The position numbers were made by a program, and so were the translations under genes. This document shows, piece by piece, positions 43,926-52,285 of a DNA stretch of 64,000 nucleotides; position 1 is the first letter of the stretch, and each line of letters begins with the position of its first letter. Source of the DNA: Caecibacter massiliensis (GTDB lineage: Bacteria > Bacillota > Negativicutes > Veillonellales > Megasphaeraceae); assembly GCA_900095875.1 (NCBI GenBank), contig LT608311.1:248001-312000 (forward strand). The letters are read 5' to 3'. The notes beneath the pieces are model-generated. The model had not been told where the DNA came from and did not search any database. It saw only the letters and a program-made list of their open reading frames with translations.

Positions 43926-44300
43926 TCACATCCCCGGCCAGAACGCATGCCGGATATGATGAAGTCGCAGCGCCCCTCCCGGACCCGGCATGACTTCGAT
44001 GACATCAAACCGGCACGGCACATCCCATAACCGGTACCGTGCCATGTAGGACTGGGCCGTTATTTTTAATTTAAACTGTTTATGCTGTGCTACGGCCTCT
44101 GCCGGATATCCGTAACACAAGGAACGCCTCGTCTTCACTTCAACGAACACAATCGTATCGCAATCGCGGGCAATAATATCGATTTCCCCCAGCCGGGTCC
44201 GGTAATTGCGTTGCAGGATACGATATCTGCACTGGCACTTCAGGTAAAGGGCAGCCCGCTCTTCTCCCGCCTTCCCCAGTTCTTTTTCCGAATCACTCAT
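43926..44300 (-). CDS. yraN: YraN family endonuclease-fold protein (UPF0102)
   Basis: 124 residues. GKAGEERAALYLK, NYRTRLGEIDIIARD and FVEVKTRRS carry the E, D and ExK residues of a PD-(D/E)xK nuclease fold. AAGGAG precedes the ATG. It sits before comM, often with rnhB in other Firmicutes. Role unknown. The 237 bases between it and rarD hold two probable divergent promoter regions without clear consensus boxes. Confidence 0.92.
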   Translation of the reverse strand: MSDSEKELGKAGEERAALYLKCQCRYRILQRNYRTRLGEIDIIARDCDTIVFVEVKTRRSLCYGYPAEAVAQHKQFKLKITAQSYMARYRLWDVPCRFDVIEVMPGPGGALRLHHIRHAFWPGM

Positions 44301-44537
44301 AATAACCTGTCTCCTTTATCCATTCCTTTCCCATATATGATACCAACGGAAGATTAACGTTACCTGAAAATACGATGAGCTCTACATTAGAAAAAAACGG
44401 TTTTATTAAAAGCAAATTAGAATTCCCGCATTTCCCTTGCTTTTTTTCATGATTTATGATTTTCCCTGCGGATGAGTATATTTATACTTCTATTTATGAT
44501 ACAATGTCACATATCTCAAAAAAAGGAGCCCTGTCCC

Positions 44538-45470
44538 ATGATAAAAGGCATCAACGTCTACTACATATACTTCATGCTCAGTCAGGTCATCTGGGGAGTC
44601 CTGCCGGCATTCTGGATTCTGCTGCGCGATCTATCTCCCCTGTATACACTGGCATCACGCATCGTCTGGTCCTCCGTCCTTTGCTTTATCCTGATCATGC
44701 ACAAGCATCTCCTGTCCAATCTGACAGGGCTTTGCCATCAGCGGAAGCAATGGCCGTATATAGCCGGTGCCTGCCTGCTCGTTACTCTCAACTGGGGGGC
44801 GTTTATCTACGCCATGACCCGTGGCTTCATCCTCCAGGCAAGTCTGGCTTATTTCATCAATCCCATTGTGGTCATCTTTTTTGGCGGCCTGATTTTTCAT
44901 GAAACCATCAGTCTGATGCAGAAATTATCCATGTTCCTGGCGGCTTCCGGCCTGGTGCTGGCATTCTGCTTATACGGCCAGGTCCCCTATTTGTCATTCA
45001 TCATCTGCCTGTCCTGGGCATCGTACAGTCTCCTGAAGAAAAAAATCGTCCTCGACAGTCAGGTTTCCGTTTTTATTGAATCGTTCTCCATGGTACCGCT
45101 GTCCCTGTTATTCATCTGTTTCAGTGAAATGCACGGTACAGGGGCTATCGGGACATTTCACGGCCTCCAGTGGCTCCTGCTTCCGGCAACGGGCATTGTC
45201 ACGGCCATTCCCATGATGCTCTTTACAGCCGGCGTCAAAGGCGTCCCTATCACCGTCTCTGGCATCCTCATGTACTGCTCACCCAGCATCACTCTGGTAA
45301 TCGGCCTGCTGAGCGGTGAAGTCATGACACGGCCGATGCTGGTCGCCTTTATATTCGCCTGGATAGCCGTCGCCATCTATATCACCGGGATTTACCGCAC
45401 GATGAAACAGATACACAGCCGGGAGGGGGTGCAGGCTATCCGTTCCCATACACAGGAAATACATAAATAA
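44538..45470 (+). CDS. rarD: RarD-type EamA transporter
   Basis: 310 residues with ten hydrophobic helices. N-terminal YFMLSQVIWGVLPAFWILLRDLSPLYTLASRIVWS-like start, TLNWGAFIYAMTRGFILQASLAYFINP and TAGVKGVPITVSGILMYCSPSI are typical of the RarD (chloramphenicol-sensitive) subgroup. AAGGAG nine bases before the ATG at 44538; a frame extension upstream to 44472 is not needed. Substrate unknown. Confidence 0.9.
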   Translation: MIKGINVYYIYFMLSQVIWGVLPAFWILLRDLSPLYTLASRIVWSSVLCFILIMHKHLLSNLTGLCHQRKQWPYIAGACLLVTLNWGAFIYAMTRGFILQASLAYFINPIVVIFFGGLIFHETISLMQKLSMFLAASGLVLAFCLYGQVPYLSFIICLSWASYSLLKKKIVLDSQVSVFIESFSMVPLSLLFICFSEMHGTGAIGTFHGLQWLLLPATGIVTAIPMMLFTAGVKGVPITVSGILMYCSPSITLVIGLLSGEVMTRPMLVAFIFAWIAVAIYITGIYRTMKQIHSREGVQAIRSHTQEIHK

Positions 45471-45595
45471 TACAGATCCGGCTGATTTTTACATAACGGA
45501 GTGCCTGTTTTATGATATACTAAATACTAGAATGGTAAGCAATTCTCCCTGGAGAGGGACAAAAAAATACTACATTATCTATCGAGGGTGATACT

Positions 45596-46762
45596 ATGTT
45601 TAATCTGCATGTACCTACGCGCGTTCTCTTTGGCTGTGGCCAGCTCAATGAGCTCCATGCACAGCCTATGCCCGGCAAAAAAGCCATGATTGTCGTATCC
45701 AATGGCAAATCCGTAAAGGTCAATGGCTATCTGGCCCGCACGGAAGAACAACTCCGTCAGGCCGGCGTAGAAACGGTCCTCTATGATAAGATTGAAGCCA
45801 ATCCATTGCGCCAGACCGTAACGGCAGGCGGACAAATGGCAGCTGCTTCCGGTGCTGACTTTCTCGTCGCCCTCGGTGGCGGCAGTGTCATCGACGCCTC
45901 CAAGGGCATTGCCGTCGTGGCAACGAATGGCGGTGACGTCTGGGATTACATTACCAACGGTACCGGCAAGGGAATGCCTATCAAAAAAACTCCGCTTCCC
46001 ATCATTGCCATTACAACTACGGCAGGCACGGGATCAGAAACTGACATGGGTGGCGTCATTACCAATCAGGAAACAAAAGAAAAAACGCCGATTAAAGGGC
46101 CCCAGCTCTTCCCGCAGCTCGCCATTATCGATCCGGAACTCATGGCATCCGTACCTCCCCGTTTCACCGCCTATCAGGGATTCGATGCCCTGTTCCACAA
46201 TATCGAAGGATACATTGCCAATAAATCCAGCCTTATGAGTGAAATGATCGCCCTTACGGCGATTGAGGCCATCAGCCAGTATCTTCCCATTGCCGTTGCG
46301 GATGGAAAAAATCTGACAGCCCGCGAAAAAGTGGCATTCGGCAGCTATCTGGGTGGCCTGGAAATGGTCGTATGCTCCACCGTAAGCGAACATTCCATGG
46401 AACATTCCCTCAGTGCCTTCCATCAGGAACTTCCCCATGGCGCCGGCCTGATCATGCTCAGCGAAGCTTATTTCACCTATTTTATTGAACATCACGTCTG
46501 TGACGGCCGTTTCATCCGCCTGGCTCAGGCTCTGGGTATGACCGAAGCAACAGAACCGAAGGATTTCATCACGGCCCTGCTGCGGCTGCAGAAAGACTGT
46601 GGCGTAGCTGATCTGAAGATGTCCGATTACGGCATTACTCCCGATGAATTTCCTCAGATGGCCCGCATTGCCAAATCGGCTATGGCCTTCCTGTTCAAGA
46701 GCGACCGCATCGACCTGTCCGAAGCCGATGTCGTGGAAATCTATCAGAAAGCCTACAAATAA
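45596..46762 (+). CDS. Iron-containing alcohol dehydrogenase
   Basis: 388 residues of the Fe-ADH family, NAD(P)-linked. NAD-binding GGGSVIDASKGIA, TTTAGTGSE, and metal ligands in GFDALFHNIEGY and SEHSMEHSLSAFHQELPHGAG. Substrates in the family range from ethanol and butanol to lactaldehyde, so the exact reaction is open; in an acid- and alcohol-forming anaerobe it would balance redox. Single gene with a hairpin terminator. Confidence 0.92.
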   Translation: MFNLHVPTRVLFGCGQLNELHAQPMPGKKAMIVVSNGKSVKVNGYLARTEEQLRQAGVETVLYDKIEANPLRQTVTAGGQMAAASGADFLVALGGGSVIDASKGIAVVATNGGDVWDYITNGTGKGMPIKKTPLPIIAITTTAGTGSETDMGGVITNQETKEKTPIKGPQLFPQLAIIDPELMASVPPRFTAYQGFDALFHNIEGYIANKSSLMSEMIALTAIEAISQYLPIAVADGKNLTAREKVAFGSYLGGLEMVVCSTVSEHSMEHSLSAFHQELPHGAGLIMLSEAYFTYFIEHHVCDGRFIRLAQALGMTEATEPKDFITALLRLQKDCGVADLKMSDYGITPDEFPQMARIAKSAMAFLFKSDRIDLSEADVVEIYQKAYK

Positions 46763-46775
46763 TCTACTGGTACGG

Positions 46776-46807
46776 AAAAGAGGAACGTCCCGGCGTTCCT
46801 CTTTTTT
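46776..46807 (+). terminator. Terminator of the alcohol dehydrogenase gene
   Basis: A 12-bp perfect stem (46776-46787 with 46794-46805), six-base loop, T run following. Confidence 0.93.
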
Positions 46808-46831
46808 CACTGATACCTCCCAAACTTCTCC

Positions 46832-46861
46832 TTGACGTACAGTGGCTAGTCGTATTATAAT
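46832..46861 (+). promoter_or_regulatory. Promoter of tRNA-Met
   Basis: TTGACG (46832-46837), 18-base spacer, TATAAT (46856-46861), 35 bases before the tRNA. Confidence 0.8.
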
Positions 46862-46896
46862 GTTTTGGTAGGTTTCCCCGTGAAATCTCATTACAC

Positions 46897-46971
46897 GGGC
46901 CTATAGCTCAGCGGTAGAGCCCCCGGCTCATAACCGGTTGGTCCTTGGTTCGAATCCAAGTAGGCCCACCA
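46897..46971 (+). tRNA. tRNA-Met (anticodon CAT)
   Basis: 75 bases with encoded CCA. The acceptor GGGCCTA pairs with TAGGCCC; the D arm is GCTCAGCGGTAGAGC; the anticodon loop CTCATAA gives CAT; the T arm is CTTGGTTCGAATCCAAG. The paired first base argues against initiator tRNA. An isoleucine-type CAT tRNA (modified by TilS) is not fully excluded. Confidence 0.93.
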
Positions 46972-46981
46972 GCTCATGTAG

Positions 46982-47088
46982 GCAAAATCCCTGTAATCAT
47001 ACGATTACAGGAATTTTGCTTGTATAAGACAAATGAAACCGTCCCCATAGTCCGGCCGTCTGCAGGCAGATTATGGGGACGTTTTTTT
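46982..47088 (+). terminator. Two hairpins after tRNA-Met
   Basis: First hairpin pairs 46982-46998 with 47003-47019 (one mismatch, weak T tail). The second pairs 47040-47049 with 47072-47081 and ends in eight T, a strong terminator. Confidence 0.85.
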
Positions 47089-47104
47089 TCCTCATCCGTT
47101 CCCT

Positions 47105-47596
47105 TTATTTTTGCAGTTCTTCATACAGGTGGAACACTTCTGGTAAAATGATTTTTTCCATGCCCAGTTTAATCAGTCTCGGCAGCCCAGGCAGGCAGAA
47201 TATCAGACACTGGCGGCAGATTCCGGCACTGGAACGATATGCCAGGGACTGTACACCACAATCATTACGGTACGCCATGGCCGTCATGAGACCGGCAAAT
47301 CCCGGAACCGGCTTGTCAAAAAGAGGTTCTATCGTCTCCAGCGTCACGTCCCGTTTTGCCAGTCCCGTACCCCCGCTGGTAATGACGACATCGACACTGC
47401 AGACCCATTCGTGAAGATGATTCAGTATTTCATCCCGGTCGTCGCGGACAATCTGGTAATCGACTACCTGATGACCGCCCTGGGTAAGAGCGGATTGTAT
47501 CATTAAGCCATTCGTATCATTGGAAAATGTCCGGCTGCTGCTGATCGTCAGTATGGCAGCCCGTAAAGGATGTTCTTCGGTTAATGTTTTGGTCAA
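47105..47596 (-). CDS. moaB: MoaB/Mog-type molybdenum cofactor protein
   Basis: 163 residues of the MoCF-binding fold: AAILTISSSRTFSNDTNG, QIVRDDRDEI, VITSGGTGLAKRDVTLET and LPGLPRLIKLGMEKIILPE. Family members adenylylate molybdopterin or, for MoaB proper, have an uncertain role. TTG start with AGGAGG seven bases before. No other moa gene is nearby. Confidence 0.9.
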   Translation of the reverse strand: MTKTLTEEHPLRAAILTISSSRTFSNDTNGLMIQSALTQGGHQVVDYQIVRDDRDEILNHLHEWVCSVDVVITSGGTGLAKRDVTLETIEPLFDKPVPGFAGLMTAMAYRNDCGVQSLAYRSSAGICRQCLIFCLPGLPRLIKLGMEKIILPEVFHLYEELQK

Positions 47597-47644
47597 AATA
47601 ATACCTCCTCTGTAAATTGCGCTTCGTTATCCCATATTTCTGCA

Positions 47645-48253
47645 CTATATTTCCGTTCCTGCCTGTAACGCCTCTTCCAGTGTTGCACCGTGCAACAACG
47701 ACTGGAGAAAGGCCGGCATTGTTTCCCTTCCTGCTATAGTACCATGATATACTTTTTCTTTCATTCCGGCAACATGAATCTGTTCTCCATCAAAGGCCAG
47801 ACTCAGGCGGCAGTTTCCCTCACAGGGAAACGGTTCTGCGCCTCTGCGCCAGATAATATGCGCCTGGTGCTGCCAGGGGACCGGTTCCGTCACTCCGTAT
47901 AAATCAGCTGCTACAAACATTCCATTATCTGCCCCGATCCGTGCCGCCTGCCCTGCAAACTGCTGATACGATGCATCAGAACGGGCCGCTCCCGGAGAAA
48001 TATACAATAGCATATAATCTTCCCAAAAGACATGATCCGTCAGGAATTCTTCACCGGGCAGTTCATTTTCACAAACAAACGAATCATCCCATCCGTAATG
48101 ACGGCATATTCGGCTGCTTCCCGCACCTCCGTTGACGGGTACCAGAGACAGGCCGGCCCGCTGAAAGGAGGCAATCCGTTTCTCCTCGTCTCTCTTCAGC
48201 GCTTCATCTGCTTCCCACCGGGAAAAAGGCAGACCAATATATAAAACAGACAC
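47645..48253 (-). CDS. Unknown protein, 202 residues
   Basis: GTG start with GGGAG seven bases upstream, and a frame free of stops with the strand bias of its neighbours. Begins VLYIGLPFSRWEADEALKR; middle EDYMLLYISPGAARSDASYQ and FVAADLYGVTEP; end FLQSLLHGATLEEALQAG. No signal peptide or membrane helix. The mix of VLYIGLP at the start and ADLYGV suggests an alpha/beta fold, but I recognise no family. It precedes moaB by 48 bases on the same strand and may be co-transcribed. Confidence 0.65.
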   Translation of the reverse strand: MSVLYIGLPFSRWEADEALKRDEEKRIASFQRAGLSLVPVNGGAGSSRICRHYGWDDSFVCENELPGEEFLTDHVFWEDYMLLYISPGAARSDASYQQFAGQAARIGADNGMFVAADLYGVTEPVPWQHQAHIIWRRGAEPFPCEGNCRLSLAFDGEQIHVAGMKEKVYHGTIAGRETMPAFLQSLLHGATLEEALQAGTEI

Positions 48254-48407
48254 TATATCACTCCCAATTCATCTTTCTCTATATATAATTCGACTTCAAT
48301 CGGCAAACTCCTGTTTGCTACCTATTACGGATATTTATGTTTAATCTGCTCCAATATCTGCTATAATATATGGTATCTGAATTACACATTCAAAGGAGAA
48401 GATCGAC

Positions 48408-48890
48408 ATGTTTAAAAAAATAGCATCTGCCCTTATGGTAGCGGCTGCTTTTGGCTGCACACTGGCCTCAGCCATGTTTTTTGATGACAACCCCCGTTAC
48501 ATCCAGGTGGGCCACGACGAAATGACCGAATCCTACATTGATATGAATTCCATCAATTCCATCCGTTACGACCCTCCCTATTATGTCATCCAGGCCACCG
48601 TACTGACCTATGACTACTCTACAAATACGGCGACAGGTTATCAGAACAATTTCTTCTATAACTTTAACGCCCAGACGGTCCGGACGCAGACATTGTCTAC
48701 GATGACCTACGATACGCTGAAAGGCACCCCATCGGCACAAACCATCAATCCCGACCCGGAAGTTGCGACGACAGATCGCTATTCCGTCAACGGCAAAGCA
48801 GCAGACAATGCCTTTTTCAATTGCTATAATATGACATTCTATCATACCTTCGATAAAAAGAAAGATGCCAAAAACAGCGAAAGGAACTGA
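48408..48890 (+). CDS. Secreted protein of unknown function
   Basis: 160 residues. The N-terminus MFKKIASALMVAAAFGC then TLASA is a clear signal peptide with a likely cut after ASA. The mature part is rich in Asn, Thr and Tyr (YYVIQATVLTYDYSTNTATGYQNN) like small periplasmic or surface proteins of Negativicutes, and resembles surface-adhesin E-like domains in layout only. AAAGGAG precedes the ATG. A TATAAT at 48362-48367 may be its -10. The next gene starts five bases after its stop, so the two form an operon. Confidence 0.7.
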   Translation: MFKKIASALMVAAAFGCTLASAMFFDDNPRYIQVGHDEMTESYIDMNSINSIRYDPPYYVIQATVLTYDYSTNTATGYQNNFFYNFNAQTVRTQTLSTMTYDTLKGTPSAQTINPDPEVATTDRYSVNGKAADNAFFNCYNMTFYHTFDKKKDAKNSERN

Positions 48891-48895
48891 TAGCC

Positions 48896-49864
48896 ATGGA
48901 TATGAACACTTTACTTCATTACGGCGGTATGATTGTCTCCTTTCTGTTTGTCGCTGCCGTCCTCTACTCTATGATTATGGCCATCCGGCGGCGCAGCCGT
49001 AAGCAGAAAGCGAAGGAAGCCGTAGAAAAACGCACTCATATCAAAATCCAGAATCTTCACCAGTTCGATATCAAGCCATCTGACGGATATTACAAGTATC
49101 CCATCGGCCCCGTTGAATACACGCGGCGCAAGCCTCAGCGGTTTACTGCTGTCTCTATTGAACTGGCTTCCCGGCAGCCCTACTCCATCTGTCTTATAGG
49201 CTTTGCTGAATTTGCCGGCGGTGAATTAAAGGATCAGCATTATTTTTATATCCAGCCTCCGGAAAAAGATTTGCGTGACTTAAAAAATCCCGATGTAACC
49301 TGGGAACTCCTGAGCAAAGCCGACGAATTTGGCGAATACTGGAATGCCGGCATGAAAGACTATTTTATCGGCCACACGCTGGTCTGCCACAATGCGCCTT
49401 ACGTCATCGGCTGTATCACCCACGCCCTTACCGTATTTGGCATCAAGCCGCCGGAATTCCGTTTTATCGATACTCTGGAAATAGCAAAAAAACTGTACAC
49501 CTTTGATTCCCATAAACTGGATGCCATTTGTGAAGAAATGGGTATTGATCTGGATATGCACAACAGCCTGAGTGAAGCCCGGGCTATCGGCCAGTTTTTC
49601 TATAAATCCTGCAAGGAATTTCCCATGTATATCCCGCGTATTTACTACGCCAATGGGACCCCTTCAAAAGAAGAGCTGGAAGCCAGTGTCATTGCCGTCG
49701 TCGAACGGGAAGAAGCCCGTCCGGAAGACATGTTCGATCCCCGCCCGGTAGACGAAGCGCTCCTGAAAGGGCTGGTGGATAAAAAATATCTCGAACCGGG
49801 AAAAGAAAAAGGTACGTATTACGCAACGGATGAAGGCCTCGATTTTTCCGAAAGCCTTCCCTGA
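48896..49864 (+). CDS. Membrane-anchored, probably inactive DnaQ-type exonuclease-fold protein
   Basis: 322 residues. One N-terminal helix (about 10-30) followed by a basic stretch RRRSRKQKAK places the rest in the cytosol. Residues 83-240 follow the DEDDh exonuclease fold: SIELAS for Exo I, HNAPYV for Exo II, DTLEIAKKLY and HNSLSEARA for Exo III. Three catalytic acids are changed: Asp to Ser87, Asp to Val170, Asp to Glu227, while Glu89 and His222 remain. So it has probably lost metal-dependent cutting and may bind nucleic acid or nucleotides. The C-terminus (about 255-322) reads like a small helical domain. It shares an operon with the secreted protein. Confidence 0.72.
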   Translation: MDMNTLLHYGGMIVSFLFVAAVLYSMIMAIRRRSRKQKAKEAVEKRTHIKIQNLHQFDIKPSDGYYKYPIGPVEYTRRKPQRFTAVSIELASRQPYSICLIGFAEFAGGELKDQHYFYIQPPEKDLRDLKNPDVTWELLSKADEFGEYWNAGMKDYFIGHTLVCHNAPYVIGCITHALTVFGIKPPEFRFIDTLEIAKKLYTFDSHKLDAICEEMGIDLDMHNSLSEARAIGQFFYKSCKEFPMYIPRIYYANGTPSKEELEASVIAVVEREEARPEDMFDPRPVDEALLKGLVDKKYLEPGKEKGTYYATDEGLDFSESLP

Positions 49865-49918
49865 TGATCACGCATAAAACTCCATCGTATTTCGCTTTTA
49901 GTTTGCCGTAGATAAAGG

Positions 49919-49969
49919 AACGGCCTGCCGCATGATAGGAGAAAACCATCATGGGACAGGTCGTTTTCT
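49919..49969. terminator. Bidirectional terminator
   Basis: An 18-base stem (49919-49936 with 49948-49965, two mismatches) between the convergent pseudo-exonuclease and hydrolase genes, with a T run (GTTTTCTT) on the plus strand. Confidence 0.85.
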
Positions 49970-50700
49970 TATAATACGTCGGTAAGCCAGTTTACGGCAT
50001 CGCCCATCATATTCGTCGTGACAAAATGCTTCAGCCCCGGATAAGTGATGAACCGGCTCCGTACGCCTGCCAGGGTATACAGCTTATCCATATAGTAGGA
50101 TTGGGCCATGGGGTCAACCGTATCGTCATTGCCGGCAGTCAACGCCAGCACCGAACGGCCTTCCAGGTTTTCCGTATGAGTGTACGGATCCCACCGGCTG
50201 ATTTCACGGCGCAGTTGCGGAAGAAAATCCATCGGTTCCAGCGGCAGTCCTGCCCGGAAACGGCGGTCTGATTCATCCCACCAGCCGGAGCCATTCATGG
50301 CGACTGCCGCCTGTATATCCTGGTTCCACGTCATAACCCCCAGAGCCGTAAATCCGCCCATGGAATGTCCCATGACGGCCAGCGGCACATCATCATGCCA
50401 GGTTTTGGCATAGGCGATGACCTGCGGCGCTTCACGGAGATTCTGGAATATGGTCTGCCAGAATTTCCCATACGCTGCCGGATTTTCTTCGTAATCGATG
50501 ATGCCCCGCTCCCCGTGATGGATGGCCTCGGGAATCAGCACATCATACCCGTATGCTGCCAGAATATGGCCGCGCAGGGACTGCAGTTCTTTTGTCGATG
50601 TCCAGCCATGATAAAAAATGACTACGCCTTTTACATCTTCATGACACGCTATTTTCAGGCAGGGAATGTTCCCTATGTATATTTTTTCTTCTGTAATCAT
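49969..50700 (-). CDS. Alpha/beta hydrolase (YitV-like esterase)
   Basis: 243 residues, cytoplasmic. GVVIFYHGWTSTKE, then the nucleophile in AVMGHSMGGFTAL; the acid is probably in TAGNDDTVDP and the His in YPGLKHF. Acts on an ester or peptide bond by family; substrate unknown. GAGG eight bases before the ATG. Confidence 0.87.
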   Translation of the reverse strand: MITEEKIYIGNIPCLKIACHEDVKGVVIFYHGWTSTKELQSLRGHILAAYGYDVLIPEAIHHGERGIIDYEENPAAYGKFWQTIFQNLREAPQVIAYAKTWHDDVPLAVMGHSMGGFTALGVMTWNQDIQAAVAMNGSGWWDESDRRFRAGLPLEPMDFLPQLRREISRWDPYTHTENLEGRSVLALTAGNDDTVDPMAQSYYMDKLYTLAGVRSRFITYPGLKHFVTTNMMGDAVNWLTDVL

Positions 50701-50719
50701 ATCGTTTACCTCAAGTAAA

Positions 50720-50752
50720 ACACGGCCGTCAGCAATCTGCCAGCGGCCGTAT
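50720..50752 (-). terminator. Terminator of the nfeD-floA unit
   Basis: ACGGCCG (50722-50728) pairs with CGGCCGT (50744-50750); the minus strand continues GTTTTACTT. Right after the 50755 gene. Confidence 0.7.
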
Positions 50753-50754
50753 CT

Positions 50755-51210
50755 TTATTTTCTATCCCGCAGGGAAACAGGTTTCTGCAGTAGTTCCGAC
50801 CAGACAAGACCTGCATAGATATCCCGTGCTTCACCGGAGAGCCCGCTCCAGGCCGGCGGCTGGACATAGGAATATACGACGGCAGGAGCGCCGGGAACGG
50901 TGACTGGTTCCGCTGTCGTGCCGATAGTCGCAGCGGCCGGACGGTGATTGCCTTCCAGGCGTCCCGTATCGGCTGGCGCCGGATTCCGCGTTTCCTGCCC
51001 GGCCGTACGCATTTTCCCCTGTTCCGGGGCCTGTCCGGTTTGTGAAGCTCTCTGCGGATATGGCTCCGGTCTCGTCTGCTTTTGCCGCTGCGGCGTATCT
51101 ATAGGGCTGCTGCGGCGCTTTCCCCGGTGCGGATAACGTCTTTTACGGCGCAGGGCATCGGGCAGGGAAAACAAGAGCATGAGAAGGATTATGGCAATAA
51201 TATATTCCAT
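50755..51210 (-). CDS. Single-helix protein downstream of floA, unknown
   Basis: 151 residues. One N-terminal helix (EYIIAIILLMLLFSLPDAL), then a basic, Pro/Gln/Arg-rich disordered stretch of about 70 residues, then a short ordered end containing WSGLSGEARDIYAGLVWSELL. It follows floA by eight bases, so it is probably part of the flotillin-NfeD unit and may act with these membrane proteins. No family recognised. Confidence 0.65.
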   Translation of the reverse strand: MEYIIAIILLMLLFSLPDALRRKRRYPHRGKRRSSPIDTPQRQKQTRPEPYPQRASQTGQAPEQGKMRTAGQETRNPAPADTGRLEGNHRPAAATIGTTAEPVTVPGAPAVVYSYVQPPAWSGLSGEARDIYAGLVWSELLQKPVSLRDRK

Positions 51211-51218
51211 ACCATCAC

Positions 51219-52274
51219 CTACTTATCAGCTGGTGTTTCCGGGGCAGGCGTCACGGGATGGCCCGATACAGCCGACGGCTGCGCCTTGGCCTTCGGTATA
51301 CCTGCCTTGGCTACGGCATCGCGCATCTTAGTATCGGCCATGACGTTGCGCATGGTGTAATAATCCATGACGCCCAGATTTCCTTCACGGAACGCCTGGG
51401 CGATAGCCAGCGGTACTTCTGCCTGAGCTTCGACGACCTTGGCCTGCATTTCCTGCGTATAAGCCTGCATTTCCTGTTCCTTTGCCACAGCCATGGCCCG
51501 CCGTTCTTCGGCTTTGGCCTGGGCAATCTGTTTATCGGCTTCAGCCTGATCGGTCTGCAGACGGGCGCCGATATTACGGCCTACGTCGACATCGGCAATA
51601 TCAATGGACAGGATTTCAAAGGCCGTTCCTGCATCCAGCCCCTTGCTGAGGACGGTCTTACTGATTTCGTCCGGATTTTCCAGGACCTGTGAATGGTCTG
51701 CTGCCGAGCCGACGCTGGTAACGATGCCTTCCCCGACACGGGCAATGACCGTCGCCTCCCCGGCACCGCCGACGAGACGGTCGATATTGGCCCGCACCGT
51801 GACCCGGGCCCGTACTTTAAGTTCGATGCCATTCTGGGCAACGGCCGAAATAAACGGCGTTTCAATGACTTTTGGATTGACACTCATCTGTACCGCTTCC
51901 AGGACATCCCGGCCGGCCAGATCGATAGCGCAGGCCCGTTCAAAGGTCAGGGACATAGTCGCCCGGTGGGCGGCTATCAGGGCATCGACTACGCGGTCTA
52001 CATCCCCGCCGGCCAGATAATGCGCTTCCAGCTGATTGACATTGACGTCGAGACCGGCCTTGTTCGCTTTGACCAGGGGAAGGATGATCTTAGACGGAAC
52101 GACGCGGCGCAGGCGCATGCCGATAAGATTGACGATACCTACGGAAACGCCGGCCGCCATCGCTGAAATCCACAGTCCCAGTGGCACGAAATGGAGAAAT
52201 AGTGAAATAACGATGATAGCAGCGACAATAACAAACAGCGGCGCTGCTAAAAGAGATAACATGGACATAGACAT
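51219..52274 (-). CDS. floA: Flotillin-like protein FloA
   Basis: Membrane scaffold of ordered lipid domains. 351 residues: N-terminal hydrophobic hairpin, PHB region with [20 protein letters not shown] and [41 protein letters not shown]-type sequence, then the coiled-coil [28 protein letters not shown] and a Pro/Ala tail. Overall close to the Firmicute FloA (YqfA) with nfeD upstream, its standard partner. Confidence 0.95.
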   Translation of the reverse strand: MSMSMLSLLAAPLFVIVAAIIVISLFLHFVPLGLWISAMAAGVSVGIVNLIGMRLRRVVPSKIILPLVKANKAGLDVNVNQLEAHYLAGGDVDRVVDALIAAHRATMSLTFERACAIDLAGRDVLEAVQMSVNPKVIETPFISAVAQNGIELKVRARVTVRANIDRLVGGAGEATVIARVGEGIVTSVGSAADHSQVLENPDEISKTVLSKGLDAGTAFEILSIDIADVDVGRNIGARLQTDQAEADKQIAQAKAEERRAMAVAKEQEMQAYTQEMQAKVVEAQAEVPLAIAQAFREGNLGVMDYYTMRNVMADTKMRDAVAKAGIPKAKAQPSAVSGHPVTPAPETPADK

Positions 52275-52285
52275 AACCTACCTCC

